Of a DNA stretch of 64,000 bases, positions 48,300 through 57,484 are shown piece after piece. The stretch spans positions 1 to 64,000 of the forward strand of contig DATIBX010000836.1 in NCBI GenBank assembly GCA_035457105.1, read 5' to 3'. The translations under genes were made by a program, and so were the position numbers. Source of the DNA: PSRF01 sp035457105. Its GTDB lineage: Bacteria; Acidobacteriota; Blastocatellia; Pyrinomonadales; Pyrinomonadaceae. The notes under the pieces are model-generated. The model saw nothing but the letters and a program-made list of their open reading frames with translations, did no database searches and was not told the origin of the DNA. The first letter of the stretch is position 1; each line of letters opens with the position of its first letter.

Positions 48300-49780
48300 T
48301 GAAACGACAAATACGAATTATCGCTTTGATCGCTGCGTTAATTTTTAGTGTCTCGAATAGCCTGGCACAGACGCCACAACCGCTCGACCGAACTAAGATT
48401 CCTCCGCCGGGACCGGCTCCGATGTTGCGCGTGCCGACCTGGACCAAGTCACAGCTGACCAATGGTGCATTGCTGATTGTTTCGGAAAGACACAATCTTC
48501 CGCTGGTATCTTTCACTATTACTTTCGTCGGCGGTTCAAATCAGTTTGAGCCTGTTGGGAAGCGGGGATTGGCGAATATGACCAGCGCCATGTTGACTGA
48601 AGGTACAACTACTAAGTCGGGAGATCAGTTGTCAGACGCGTTGCAGCTACTTGGCACGACCGTGAATGCCAACATTAGTGGTGAGGAAGGAGCGATTGGA
48701 TTTCTCTCAACCACGAGCAATTTCGAACCTACTCTCGCGATCCTGACCGACATGATGCTGAACTCGACCTTTCCTGGAGACGCCCTCGAGCGGCTGCGAG
48801 GTCGTACGCTTGTTGGTCTAACGCAGGCTAAAGACCAACCAACAGTGGTGGGCGCACAAGTGTTCGCCAAAGTTCTTTATGGCGATGCACATCCTTACGG
48901 ACAACGCGCCACCGAAGCCTCGATCAAAGCAATCTCGCGCGATGATGTGGTGGCCTTTGAGAAAGCGTATTTTCAGCCGGGTCGCGCCATCATCACAGTA
49001 GTTGGTGATATTAGTCCAATCAAAGCAAAAAGCGTTGTCGAAAAGACGCTGGCTGGCTGGACCAAAGCAGGCGACAAGCCGGCCTTTAGCTACCCACAAC
49101 TGCCGGAACTTCAGCCCGCCAAGATTTATCTGGTTGATAAGCCTAAAGCTGCCCAATCGGTGGTAAATATCGGTTTGCCTGGTCCTTCCAGAAATACGCC
49201 CGACTACTTTGCGCTGCAGGTGCTGAACACAATACTCGGTGGGCAATTTCAATCTCGACTTAACGCTAACATTCGTGAACAGAAAGGCTACAGTTACGGC
49301 GTTAATTCGGTGTTCCAGTATGGAAAGGGACCTGGTCCATTTCGCGCCGGTGGGTCAATCATCTCAACCAAAACCGATTTGGCTCTGATTGAATTCATGA
49401 AGGAGTTGCGGGGTATTACTGGAGAGAAACCGGTCACCGACGAAGAGCTGAAGACGGCGAAAGAGTCACTGGTCCAGGGGCTGCCGCAACGTTTTGCATC
49501 CGTTGGAGCAATCAGCACCTCGATCACAAGTCTGGTAGTACAGAGTTTGCCCGACGACTATTTCCAAAGTTACGCGAAGAACGTCCAGGCTGTAACTAAG
49601 GATGATCTGTTACGAGTGGCGAAGCGGTATATCGACCTCAATCATCTCGCGATTGTGATTGTAGGAGATCGTACTTTAATCGAAGCACCGTTGAAGGCAA
49701 CAAATATTGCTCCAATAACAGTACTCGACATCGATGGAAATCCTTCGACCGGCGGTGCAAGTTCAAGCACTGGAAATTAA
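48299..49780 (+). CDS. M16 family peptidase-like, non-catalytic partner
   Basis: A 493-residue exported protein with the M16 fold: signal peptide (IIALIAALIFSVSNSLA), SQLTNGALLIVSERHNLPLV, and the GLANMTSAMLTEGTTTKSGD stretch where the active subunit has HLFEH. No HxxEH motif is present, so it is the regulatory half of a heterodimer. The C-terminal half retains GPSRNTPDYFALQVLNTILG and EQKGYSYGVNS. Adjacent active/inactive M16 genes are a known bacterial arrangement. Confidence 0.92.
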   Translation: MKRQIRIIALIAALIFSVSNSLAQTPQPLDRTKIPPPGPAPMLRVPTWTKSQLTNGALLIVSERHNLPLVSFTITFVGGSNQFEPVGKRGLANMTSAMLTEGTTTKSGDQLSDALQLLGTTVNANISGEEGAIGFLSTTSNFEPTLAILTDMMLNSTFPGDALERLRGRTLVGLTQAKDQPTVVGAQVFAKVLYGDAHPYGQRATEASIKAISRDDVVAFEKAYFQPGRAIITVVGDISPIKAKSVVEKTLAGWTKAGDKPAFSYPQLPELQPAKIYLVDKPKAAQSVVNIGLPGPSRNTPDYFALQVLNTILGGQFQSRLNANIREQKGYSYGVNSVFQYGKGPGPFRAGGSIISTKTDLALIEFMKELRGITGEKPVTDEELKTAKESLVQGLPQRFASVGAISTSITSLVVQSLPDDYFQSYAKNVQAVTKDDLLRVAKRYIDLNHLAIVIVGDRTLIEAPLKATNIAPITVLDIDGNPSTGGASSSTGN

Positions 49781-49815
49781 ATGCGTCCATCGGGCAACTT
49801 GGGATCAAATTTGGA

Positions 49816-49845
49816 GGGGGCGCCCACGGAGTGGCGCCCCTACAA
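49816..49845. repeat. REP-B copy at the end of the monooxygenase gene
   Basis: GGGGCGCCCACGGAGTGGCG plus CCCCTACAAC is a full REP-B unit. The TAG stop codon of the FAD monooxygenase (49840-49842) lies inside it. Confidence 0.8.
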
Positions 49846-51069
49846 CTTAATTGCGTTGGCGTCGTACGCGAAGATGAGATCCATTAGGCGGTGAAGGACA
49901 GCTTCTGGGACGAGCGACAGCATGCTTCTGCGAAGCGCTCTGCCAAAAATGCTTTCCCATTGGCCCACATTTCCGTAGATGCGAGAACACCTCGCAATCC
50001 TGGTGGTCCGGCCACGCCGCAGTCGTTCATACCTCGTAAAGGCTTCTTCCGGAGCAAACTCGTTAAGGCAACGCGCCAGCACCATTGCGTCTTCTATTGC
50101 CTGGCATCCGCCCTGCCCGAGATTGGGAGTCGTGGGATGGATCGCATCGCCAAGGAGAGTTAAAGCAGCAGACGACCAGATGCCACTTGGTGGCCGATCA
50201 AATGCGCCGGTTTTTAGAATTGATGACGATGGTGTTGATTCGATCAGTTGCAATACTGGCCGAAACCAACCATCAAACATTCGCAGTAGCTCACGCTGAA
50301 CATCTTGCGTCGGTAGAGCTCGCTCGCCGAGTTTCCACCTGGTTGGAGTTGTCCGCTCGCTGACCGTCGTACTGGTGTTTGCCGCGTTGACTGTGGCCCA
50401 CCAGCCGATCTTTCCTGATCCAACTGGGCCCATACCAAATCGTTTACCCTTACCCTGGACCTCAACTGCAGTTCCAGCACTAAGGGATCCGGGACGGACG
50501 CTCGAGATGCCGCGCCAGACTGTATAGCCACGATAAATTGGTGCGGCCTCTTTGATCAACTCAGAGCGTACGCGCGAATGAATGCCGTCAGCTCCAATCA
50601 ACACATCGGATTCCACAACATTCCCGTTACTAAAGGTCGTGGTGACTGTTTTGTCCGAAAATTTGTAATCGACCAGCATATTGCCCAGATGGATGCATGA
50701 GGCAGGCAAAGCATCGACCAGGATCTTTTGCAGGTCCGCGCGATGAACTCCAATAGATGGAATCTTGGAGCTTCTGAAATCTATGTTATTAATCAGCCTG
50801 CCGTGTTGATCGACCCATCGAATCTGTTCGATCACACCGGCTTTCGACAGCACTTGATCTTCAAGCTTTAGTTTTTGTAAGACACGAATTGCGTTTGGCC
50901 AGAGCGCGATGGCTGATCCGACATCGAGTAGTACCGGGGCCTGCTCAAAAATCTCCGGTGTGAATCCGAATTGTCGCAGTGCGATCGCGGTAGTCAGGCC
51001 ACCTATGCCGGCGCCGATGATTGCTATGCGAGGTCGTTCCTGGTCAGGTGACTGAGGAGCACTGGTCAT
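49840..51069 (-). CDS. FAD-dependent aromatic-ring-hydroxylase-like monooxygenase
   Basis: A 409-residue class A flavoprotein monooxygenase. Visible are the dinucleotide-binding IAIIGAGIGGLTTAIALRQF at the N-terminus, the DG motif LIGADGIHSRVRSEL, and the GD motif LTLLGDAIHPTTPNLGQGGC with EDAMVLARCL, as in the PHBH/salicylate and zeaxanthin-epoxidase-like enzymes. It uses NAD(P)H and O2 to hydroxylate an aromatic or related substrate. The last codons (AIKL-stop) are within a REP-B repeat. It neighbours an epimerase gene in the same orientation, 121 bp away. Confidence 0.9.
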   Translation of the reverse strand: MTSAPQSPDQERPRIAIIGAGIGGLTTAIALRQFGFTPEIFEQAPVLLDVGSAIALWPNAIRVLQKLKLEDQVLSKAGVIEQIRWVDQHGRLINNIDFRSSKIPSIGVHRADLQKILVDALPASCIHLGNMLVDYKFSDKTVTTTFSNGNVVESDVLIGADGIHSRVRSELIKEAAPIYRGYTVWRGISSVRPGSLSAGTAVEVQGKGKRFGMGPVGSGKIGWWATVNAANTSTTVSERTTPTRWKLGERALPTQDVQRELLRMFDGWFRPVLQLIESTPSSSILKTGAFDRPPSGIWSSAALTLLGDAIHPTTPNLGQGGCQAIEDAMVLARCLNEFAPEEAFTRYERLRRGRTTRIARCSRIYGNVGQWESIFGRALRRSMLSLVPEAVLHRLMDLIFAYDANAIKL

Positions 51070-51190
51070 TGGTTATCGATCGTTAGTCATTTCCCGTTAT
51101 CAGTCCAGCCTCAATTTTGAATCAATTTCAGCTGGGCTTGGACCAAAGGAGAGATGATAGATGGCAAATCGACAATGACCAATAGTTTTT

Positions 51191-52123
51191 TCAGGCGCAC
51201 CAACGTAAGTCGGCCACGCAAAACGGTTCGGGCGAGGGAAGACCATTCCGGATCTGTTCCGGGGTGAACTTCCTGGTGGGAATAAGGTCGTATGGCAAAC
51301 GAACAACCGGAGTCGCTGGCTCAACGATTCCTTCAGAAAGTATTCGTATTTGAGCAAGTGATGCCAAAGGTATCTTCATTGTTGACTCAAACACGCGGGC
51401 CAGGATTCGATGGCACCATACTGGAAGGGGAAATATCAGAGGCTGCTTTCCAACCACTTCCGCCACCCGCCGCACAGCTTCTCTTAAATAGATCTCTTCT
51501 GCGCCCATAACTGCCACCGTCTGTCGTTTTAGACGTAAGTCGACCAGCGAGGCTCGTATCACCTGGACCAAATCCTCGACTGCCAGCGGCCGGCATGGCT
51601 GATCTTTTAAACCTACAAGTGGGAAAATCGGGAAAGTGTAAAGTGCATGACTAAGATGGTCTAGCATATGATCACCCCGACCAAAAACGACCCCTGCTTT
51701 GATCACCGTGTAGTCGAGTCCGGAATTTCTCACTATCTCTTCTGCTTCCCATTTAGACTCGTGATAGGAAGAACCACAGCTTGGTCGGGCGCGCAGGAAG
51801 CTCATCAATACAGCTCTTTTTACCCTGGCAATTTGAGCAGCCTTTACAACGTTCCTCGTTCCTTCGACATGAACTTGCCGAAAAGTGCTGTTTCCTATCT
51901 CTCGATTAACTCCGGCACAGTGGGCCACCGCCTCACAACCCCTTAACACCGTCTCCAGAAAATGAACATCCGAGAGATCCGTGGCGATGGAGGTGACACG
52001 TTCGTTATCGTATGGAGGCTGACTCCTATGGTCCAACAAAACTAGTTCATGACCTTCTGTTAAGAGTCGACTAGTCAGGTGAGTTCCCACAAACCCAGCG
52101 GCACCGGTAATTGCTATTTTCAT
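51191..52123 (-). CDS. NAD-dependent epimerase/dehydratase-type protein
   Basis: A 310-residue extended/atypical SDR. The Rossmann motif is GAAGFVGTHLTSRLL near residues 7-21, followed by CEAVAHCAGVNRE and the GTRNVVKAAQIARVKR stretch. The catalytic YxxxK reads SSYHESKWEAE, so Tyr and Lys are in place. The C-terminal half resembles NDUFA9-like SDRs. The start at ATG 52123 has a strong GGAGG upstream; a longer in-frame start 13 codons earlier is rejected. It lies 81 bp downstream of the TetR gene on the same strand. Confidence 0.85.
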   Translation of the reverse strand: MKIAITGAAGFVGTHLTSRLLTEGHELVLLDHRSQPPYDNERVTSIATDLSDVHFLETVLRGCEAVAHCAGVNREIGNSTFRQVHVEGTRNVVKAAQIARVKRAVLMSFLRARPSCGSSYHESKWEAEEIVRNSGLDYTVIKAGVVFGRGDHMLDHLSHALYTFPIFPLVGLKDQPCRPLAVEDLVQVIRASLVDLRLKRQTVAVMGAEEIYLREAVRRVAEVVGKQPLIFPLPVWCHRILARVFESTMKIPLASLAQIRILSEGIVEPATPVVRLPYDLIPTRKFTPEQIRNGLPSPEPFCVADLRWCA

Positions 52124-52204
52124 TTTGTACCTCCACATTCCACCGCACATTCCTGTTGCCAAAATCTCATGCGTTCTCCGAGAAAATGATGAAAAGCCGA
52201 CCGA

Positions 52205-52954
52205 TCAATCTGATTGTTTGCGTCGTTCTTCATCGTCTTTCCCCTGTATTTCATCTTCGGCTGTAGCGGCTTCCCGCAGTTCTTCAACCAATCGCAGGGC
52301 TTGCTTTCGCAGCGGCATCATGAATGGATTGCTGGCGAGTGAGATTAGCTTGTCGAGTAGATCGACTGTGTGATCAATCAGTCGAAACGTGCGCCGGTGC
52401 TTTGGCGAGGGGTCGTGAATCCAAAACAAGATTATGCCCAGGTGATAGACCCAGAGCAGATAAGCCAACTCCGCGCGGAGATCTTTTGGTATCCGAGCTT
52501 TCGATCCTTCCACAACTTGCTCAAACAGCTCAATACTTTCCATACGGACTGGATCTGACTCTTCCGCAAATGGATTGAGTGGGCTTCCTGGATTGGCGGC
52601 CGTCTTGAAAAGCACGCCCGCAAACTCGTGATACGGCTTCAGGGTTTCGATCTTCAGCCGCATCACTGTCAACAGGCGTGCTTTCAGTGAGGTCTCATCT
52701 TGCAAAGCAGGTAGCACAGCAGCGAGATGTTGTTCGTGGGTGCGATGATAAAACGCCTGGATCAAATACTCCTTTGAGTGAAAGTAATAGTAAGCGTTTC
52801 CCAGCGAGAGATTTGCCTTCTCGGCGATCGCTCGCATGGTGGTCTGCTCATAACCGCGCTCCTGAAACATCTCGAGCGCAGTCTCGAGGATCAGCGCTTT
52901 GGTCTGATCGCCCTTGGGAGTTTTGATCTTTCTCTTTTTAGGAGTTGCACCCAT
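52205..52954 (-). CDS. TetR-family regulator
   Basis: A 249-residue regulator with the TetR N-terminal helix-turn-helix: ALILETALEMFQERGYEQTT, MRAIAEKANLSLGNAYYYF and HSKEYLIQAFYHR. The helical ligand-binding domain is longer than usual and ends in a charged tail (EDEIQGKDDEERRKQSD). It belongs to a four-gene unit of membrane protein, DCC protein, TetR and epimerase whose promoter region carries two TTGAACnnGTTCAA palindromes, so it is probably autoregulatory. Confidence 0.93.
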   Translation of the reverse strand: MGATPKKRKIKTPKGDQTKALILETALEMFQERGYEQTTMRAIAEKANLSLGNAYYYFHSKEYLIQAFYHRTHEQHLAAVLPALQDETSLKARLLTVMRLKIETLKPYHEFAGVLFKTAANPGSPLNPFAEESDPVRMESIELFEQVVEGSKARIPKDLRAELAYLLWVYHLGIILFWIHDPSPKHRRTFRLIDHTVDLLDKLISLASNPFMMPLRKQALRLVEELREAATAEDEIQGKDDEERRKQSD

Positions 52955-52961
52955 TTCCTTA

Positions 52962-53327
52962 CTACCTGGTTAAACCGGCGACCTTGCCTATTTGGTAGCG
53001 GTTCTGCGATATGACTGAGACGACTTTCTTCGTGGTCGGTAACAATTCCGGCGTCGCTAACCTGTAGGCCCAATCCCGATATTGAGTCAGAGCCCATAAG
53101 ACCATCAGCCACGCCTTTGGTCCAAAATAGACAGCTCCGTCATCACCAATCACGGTCAAGTCCTTCTTGGTCAGATCATGGTTTAGTCGCGGGTAACGCT
53201 TGCGAGCTTCCTCAGAGGCGCACGGAACGAATTGGAGTTCAATCAGCTTCGCCTGCTCGGCAAGCCAGTTATGCGCTCGTCTGCACAATCCGCATTCCTG
53301 GTCATAGAGAACCGTGAGTGCGCGCAT
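52962..53327 (-). CDS. DCC-family thiol-disulphide oxidoreductase-like protein
   Basis: A 121-residue DUF393 protein: LTVLYDQECGLCRRAHNWL with CxxC at Cys12 and Cys15, then QFVPCASEEARKRYPRL and FGPKAWLMVLWALTQYRDW. AGGAGG lies nine bases before the ATG at 53327. It sits between the membrane protein gene (whose stop is one base from its start) and the TetR gene, so these are co-translated. Confidence 0.86.
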   Translation of the reverse strand: MRALTVLYDQECGLCRRAHNWLAEQAKLIELQFVPCASEEARKRYPRLNHDLTKKDLTVIGDDGAVYFGPKAWLMVLWALTQYRDWAYRLATPELLPTTKKVVSVISQNRYQIGKVAGLTR

Positions 53328-53328
53328 G

Positions 53329-53730
53329 TCATGCCTCCTGAACGTTGGTGAAGGCATCAGGTCCGATGGGCGGTAGGTTGTTATTAACCGATTTGCGACG
53401 ACGCATGCGGCTAAAGATGAAGAGATTGAAGAAGTGCATTGCGCCGAGCACGATTAGCACCATGCCAACCTTGACGGACAGCGCTTCAATTCCTTCTTGA
53501 GCATTGTTGACGGCATAGCCGAGCTTGAGAGCCATACTGACGTAGCCAAAATTGATTAGATAGAACCCGACCACGAGCAGGTGATTCACCGAGTCGCCGA
53601 GTGCCTCGTTGCCATGAAAGACGTCGACAAGGAAAACCCGCCCATTTTTGTGGAGCGTACGCGCCACCCAAATTGTCAGAGAGATGCTGATGGCGAGGTA
53701 AATCAGGTAGGTCCATATTCCGATTGTCAT
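53329..53730 (-). CDS. Small membrane protein, three helices
   Basis: A 133-residue protein starting MTIGIWTYLIYLAISISLTI. It has three or four predicted membrane helices (also NHLLVVGFYLINFGYVSMAL and VGMVLIVLGAMHFFNLFIF) and a basic RMRRRK stop-transfer. No family is recognised. GGAGG lies eight bases upstream of ATG 53730, which is preferred to an in-frame start 12 codons earlier. It is the first gene of the TetR-controlled unit. Confidence 0.75.
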   Translation of the reverse strand: MTIGIWTYLIYLAISISLTIWVARTLHKNGRVFLVDVFHGNEALGDSVNHLLVVGFYLINFGYVSMALKLGYAVNNAQEGIEALSVKVGMVLIVLGAMHFFNLFIFSRMRRRKSVNNNLPPIGPDAFTNVQEA

Positions 53731-53752
53731 TGATCGCCTCCTTCTCGCGTTT

Positions 53753-53827
53753 TTGAACGCGTTCAACTAACGGCAGATTACGCTTGTGCCGGAGTGGTGT
53801 CAAGAGGAATTTTGAACTGGTTCAAAA
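53753..53827. promoter_or_regulatory. Two palindromic TetR operators
   Basis: TTGAACGCGTTCAA (53753-53766) and TTTTGAAC-TG-GTTCAAAA (53810-53827) share the half-site TTGAAC with two-base spacing. Their centres are 59 bp apart. They lie upstream of the operon that encodes a TetR-family protein. Confidence 0.82.
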
Positions 53828-53998
53828 AGCTCTTAACCCGCCCGGAATTCCATTGTGTGTATACCCATTCGCCCGCACAATCCGCGCCTTTCGGACGGGC
53901 CTGTATTGAAAGTCCCTGCTCATGAGGACATGAGCGAGGTAATGGTAGGTCCCACAGCGCAGCTGTGGCCGCAAACAATCATCCGATCTGCTGGAACG

Positions 53999-54112
53999 GT
54001 CAGTACCGTGGCGCGGTAGCGTCGGGTTAGCCCCATATTCCCTGGCCGCTTGATGATAAGTCGAGGCCCACCCGACGCTACTCTCGTTTCGGTACTGACC
54101 AATTCCAGCATT
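53999..54112. repeat. Inverted repeat, CAGTACCG family
   Basis: GGTCAGTACCGTGGCGCGGT plus AGCGTCGGGT is inverted as ACCCGACGCTACTCTCGTTT plus CGGTACTGACC. The spacer is about 53 bp. It shares end sequence with the element at 15135-15236. A separate small hairpin CCACAGC-GCA-GCTGTGG lies just upstream at about 53949-53966. Confidence 0.75.
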
Positions 54113-54499
54113 GCTCAGTAATTCGAATGGTTCTTAATGCACGCCTCTCACGTATCGACTTCGTCAGAAAAATAAGAAGTTGATTGTTTGTTCCACAGAG
54201 AGAAGATCCCTAAACCCTCCGAGCGTTTTGCTGAACTTGACTAGCGAGCTTCCCCAAATATGTGGTGTGAACTGAAAGCGCACACGCCAGTAATTTCGGT
54301 GGCCTCGCGATGTACTATCGTCGAACTCGACCCAAGGTGCTTCTTAAACCGTTAGCGATTTCCTTGAACAACTGGCCACTTCGATAGGTGTCGCTACTTG
54401 GCACCATTGTTGCTGTTCGCTAATCGTTCTCGCATTTCGAAATTTCGTTTTTGAACCCAGACGCTGGTCTCGGCTAGAAGACTTTGGAGGACTACCAAG
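54113..54499. other. Intergenic region upstream of the rhomboid gene
   Basis: 387 bp with no ORF, repeat or confident promoter. It holds the region upstream of the rhomboid protease gene. Confidence 0.3.
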
Positions 54500-55150
54500 A
54501 TGTTTCCAATTGGTGATGACGATTCGCAGCGGCGCACTTTTCCAATCGTCACGTATGTGCTGATTGTTCTGAATGTTCTCTTCTTCCTGGTGGAGCTGAA
54601 TGGTGGTGAAAGTTTCATCATGCAGTGGTCACTCGTGCCAAGAAGATTTATGGCAAACCCCGCTGGTGACTTCCCCACTGTATTTACTTCAATGTTTATG
54701 CATGCAGGATGGGTCCACTTACTTGGGAACATGCTCTATCTCTGGATCTTTGGCGATAACGTTGAGGACCAGTTTGGTCATGCGAAGTTTCTGATCTTTT
54801 ATTTGCTGTGTGGTATAGCAGCGACTTTTGCGCAGATGTTATTCAACTCCGGGTCGAGCGTTCCCAATCTTGGAGCTTCGGGCGCAATAGCGGGCGTATT
54901 AGGTGCTTACATCATCCTATTCCCGAAAGGTCAGGTGAGAGTTTTGATGGGTAGAGGAATCATTCCGATGCCGGCGTTGGTGGTGATTGGTTTATGGATT
55001 GTCCTCCAACTCGTGAGTGGAATTGGATCGATTTCTCAGAGTGCTGACACCGGTGGAGTCGCTTATCTGGCTCACATCGGAGGATTCGTAGCAGGAATAG
55101 TATTGACGTTCCTGTTCAGAACTTCGAGTGCCAGGAGTGCAACCGTTTAA
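54500..55150 (+). CDS. Rhomboid-family intramembrane serine protease
   Basis: A 216-residue protein with six membrane helices. The catalytic dyad is Ser128 in GASGAIAG and His192 in AHIGGFVAG; the oxyanion residues lie in MHAGWVHLLGNMLYLWIFG (about 67-85). The N-terminus MFPIGDDDSQRRTFPIVTYV is typical of bacterial rhomboids. It cleaves transmembrane helices of an unknown substrate. AGGA occurs about 12 bases upstream of the ATG. The RNB gene on the other strand begins seven bp past its stop codon, convergent. Confidence 0.93.
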   Translation: MFPIGDDDSQRRTFPIVTYVLIVLNVLFFLVELNGGESFIMQWSLVPRRFMANPAGDFPTVFTSMFMHAGWVHLLGNMLYLWIFGDNVEDQFGHAKFLIFYLLCGIAATFAQMLFNSGSSVPNLGASGAIAGVLGAYIILFPKGQVRVLMGRGIIPMPALVVIGLWIVLQLVSGIGSISQSADTGGVAYLAHIGGFVAGIVLTFLFRTSSARSATV

Positions 55151-55156
55151 GCTCGG

Positions 55157-56638
55157 TCACGCGTGACGAACAACCGCGAAATCGATAAAACCATTTGCAG
55201 GATCGGTTGATTGCAGTCTTACGCGTGCGTGTTGTCCAACTTTCAAGCCTTCCTTTCCACGGACCACAAGTCCATCGACAGGAGGCTTGATTGTGCGGAC
55301 AAATGTTCCTTTAGGGGTAACTCCCGTCACAATCGAATCAAATTCCTCTCCGATTCGATTTTTCAACAAGACAGCAGCGGCGACTTTCCTCATTTTTCGC
55401 TCTACTTTTCGCGCAGCACTTTCACGTTCATTGCAGTGATCGGCGATCTGTTCTAATTCGGAAAACGAATAAGGAGTGTTGTTGGACGACTGCGAACTCT
55501 TGAGTAGCCGCTGCGTGATCAGGTCTGCATAGCGACGGTTCGGAGCTGTTGAATGGATGTAGTTATGGACCGCGAGACCAAAGTGGCCCTCGCCGCGGTC
55601 CTCGGGACGCTGGGCGACATACTCGCCTGGGCCAAGGAGCTTAACGACGGCAAGTGAAAGGTCAGGAAAATGATCTGGATCTAACTTTCGCCTTCGTTCC
55701 AGAAATTCTGCTAGCGCTCGAGCATCCGGTTCGCCAGGCAGAGACTCGTGCAGTTCATCAGCCATTTCAACAATGCGCGGCCAATTTTCCGGCGTTCTTA
55801 CGATTCGCTGGAGTGAAGTAACGCCGTGTGTGCCCAGATAATCTGACATCGAGACGTTTGCGGCAATCATGAAATTTTCAATGATGTCGCGCGCACTGTT
55901 TTGCTCGGTCACACTCAGGTCGACAACACTTCCATTCTCGTCCATCACGGGAGTGGTTTGAATCGTTTCTAACTCCAGTGCGCCGTTGGCTCGCCGAGTT
56001 GCCAGCAGACGCCTCGCGGCCTCGGCCTGCAGTTTGATTTGGTCCTCTAATTGCGCGATTTTGGTAATCGGCTCAGGAATTGTTCCATTGTTGTCGAGCC
56101 ATTTGCCTACCGAGTCGTATGATAGTTTCGCCTTGTTCCGGACCAATGCTGCATAGACTTCACGTGGGACAACCTGACCATCCTGGGGCACTCCAAATTC
56201 AATGATGACTGCCAGCCGATCTTGGTCCTGCACCAGCGATGTCACGTCCGTAGAGAGCTTCTCGGGAAGCATCGGAAACGTTCTTACGCCCGTGTAAACT
56301 GAAGTTGTGTTCTCAAAAGCATGTAGGTCTACGGCAGAACCTTTGGCCACGTAAGAATCGACGTCAGCTATTCCAATGAAGACCTTAATCTGGTCACCAT
56401 TCTGTTCAACGTATTCAACCTGATCCAGGTCCTTTGACTCAACGTTATCGATTGAGGACCAGAGTAACCCTCGGAGATCGCGCACCGTGGGGCTCGCATG
56501 CGGGCTGTCACCGTTGAGTTTTGCCACTTCGGCCATCGCCGTAGGGGGAAAATCCGGTTCGAAGCCCTCGTGAATCATTGTGTTTCGCGCTATTTCAAGT
56601 AAGTTCAAATCTGACGAGTGGTTTTTGTTCTGAGTCAT
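55157..56638 (-). CDS. RNB-domain ribonuclease (RNase II-like)
   Basis: A 493-residue 3'-5' exoribonuclease made of the RNB domain and a C-terminal S1-like OB fold (EEFDSIVTGVTPKGTFVRTI). The active-site segment reads SIDNVESKDLDQV, where RNase II has Asp at the last position and this protein has Gln; the catalytic neighbouring Asp residues are kept. The IGIADVDSYV and TSVYTGVRTFPMLPEKLSTD loops follow. The change is common to a large subfamily of RNB proteins, so it is probably still active. N-terminal cold-shock domains are missing. Confidence 0.88.
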   Translation of the reverse strand: MTQNKNHSSDLNLLEIARNTMIHEGFEPDFPPTAMAEVAKLNGDSPHASPTVRDLRGLLWSSIDNVESKDLDQVEYVEQNGDQIKVFIGIADVDSYVAKGSAVDLHAFENTTSVYTGVRTFPMLPEKLSTDVTSLVQDQDRLAVIIEFGVPQDGQVVPREVYAALVRNKAKLSYDSVGKWLDNNGTIPEPITKIAQLEDQIKLQAEAARRLLATRRANGALELETIQTTPVMDENGSVVDLSVTEQNSARDIIENFMIAANVSMSDYLGTHGVTSLQRIVRTPENWPRIVEMADELHESLPGEPDARALAEFLERRRKLDPDHFPDLSLAVVKLLGPGEYVAQRPEDRGEGHFGLAVHNYIHSTAPNRRYADLITQRLLKSSQSSNNTPYSFSELEQIADHCNERESAARKVERKMRKVAAAVLLKNRIGEEFDSIVTGVTPKGTFVRTIKPPVDGLVVRGKEGLKVGQHARVRLQSTDPANGFIDFAVVRHA

Positions 56639-57089
56639 TAGTTTTCGCGTTTCTACACGGTTCTGCGGAGCGGTGAGTTCTTATCCCAGTTGGTTTGGTC
56701 CTGAAGGTCGACTGTCTAATTTTAGCAACCCCGGCTCATTGCTTACTGCTGTTTCTTACTCAATTTGCAGAGCAAAATCCAGTTGTCTCGACTTTTCCCT
56801 ATCCCAACCACACTTTGATGCGAGCCACCTTCGGTTTTGACCGAACGCTTGATTGTTAAGTGACAATGGTGCATAGTTTCCGCGCCAATCCTCTCTCGCT
56901 TATCGACGGTGTGCGTCTGGGCGGATCGACCGCGGACGTTGGGATGGTTCGAGAGCTGGACAATTTAAAAATCAGAAGCCGCTCGTTTAGAGCATCCGAC
57001 CACCGGGTCCTTCGTCTGACTACCGTTTCTCCGAAGCAAATCCGATTCGTAGCTTCTTTAGTTTCCTGAAAAGGGGAAGAGGTAAGTAA
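56639..57089. other. Long leader region upstream of the RRM protein gene
   Basis: 451 bp without a convincing ORF. A small hairpin TTCGGT-TTTG-ACCGAA lies at 56831-56846. A long untranslated leader would fit RNA-binding cold-response genes, but none is proven. A 69-codon ORF at 56860-57069 has no support. Confidence 0.35.
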
Positions 57090-57473
57090 ATGTCTATGAA
57101 ACTGTATGTAGGGAATTTGTCGTTTTCGACTTCAAGCCAGGACTTGGAACAGTTGTTTGCACAGGCGGGCACTGTCGAATCAGCAAGTGTTGTCGAAGAC
57201 CGTGAGACAGGACGCTCACGCGGTTTTGGTTTCGTCGAAATGGCGAGCAAAGAAGAAGGTGAAGCCGCCATTAGTCAGTTCGACGGTAAGGAAGTTGGCG
57301 GACGCGCTTTGAAGGTAAATGAAGCTAAGCCCCGCGAGCCACGCTCTGGCGGCGGAGGCGGTGGTGGCCGAAACGGATTCCGTGGCGGACGCGGTGGTGG
57401 TGGCGGTGGACGTGGACCAGGCCGCGGTGGCAGTGGTAATTTTGGCGGCGGTAATCGCGAACCCCGCTGGTAA
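57090..57473 (+). CDS. RRM RNA-binding protein with Gly-rich tail
   Basis: A 127-residue single-RRM protein. RNP2 is KLYVGNLSF at residues 4-12 and RNP1 is RSRGFGFVEM near 46-55, followed by ALKVNEAKPRE. The last about 45 residues are Gly/Arg-rich (RGGRGGGGGGRGPGRGG), as in cyanobacterial and acidobacterial Rbp proteins and eukaryotic hnRNPs. It binds RNA, probably in cold adaptation. AGAGGT lies upstream of the ATG. A structured hairpin (57485-57554) follows, then infA. Confidence 0.93.
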   Translation: MSMKLYVGNLSFSTSSQDLEQLFAQAGTVESASVVEDRETGRSRGFGFVEMASKEEGEAAISQFDGKEVGGRALKVNEAKPREPRSGGGGGGGRNGFRGGRGGGGGGRGPGRGGSGNFGGGNREPRW

Positions 57474-57484
57474 CAATCGTGCTC

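Noticed and set aside
53778..54111. Short minus-strand ORFs in the gap at 53.8-54.1 kb
   Set aside because: They run through operators and inverted repeats and have no coding signs.
56860..57069. A 69-codon plus-strand ORF upstream of the RRM gene
   Set aside because: No ribosome-binding site, no family, unremarkable composition; more likely leader sequence.
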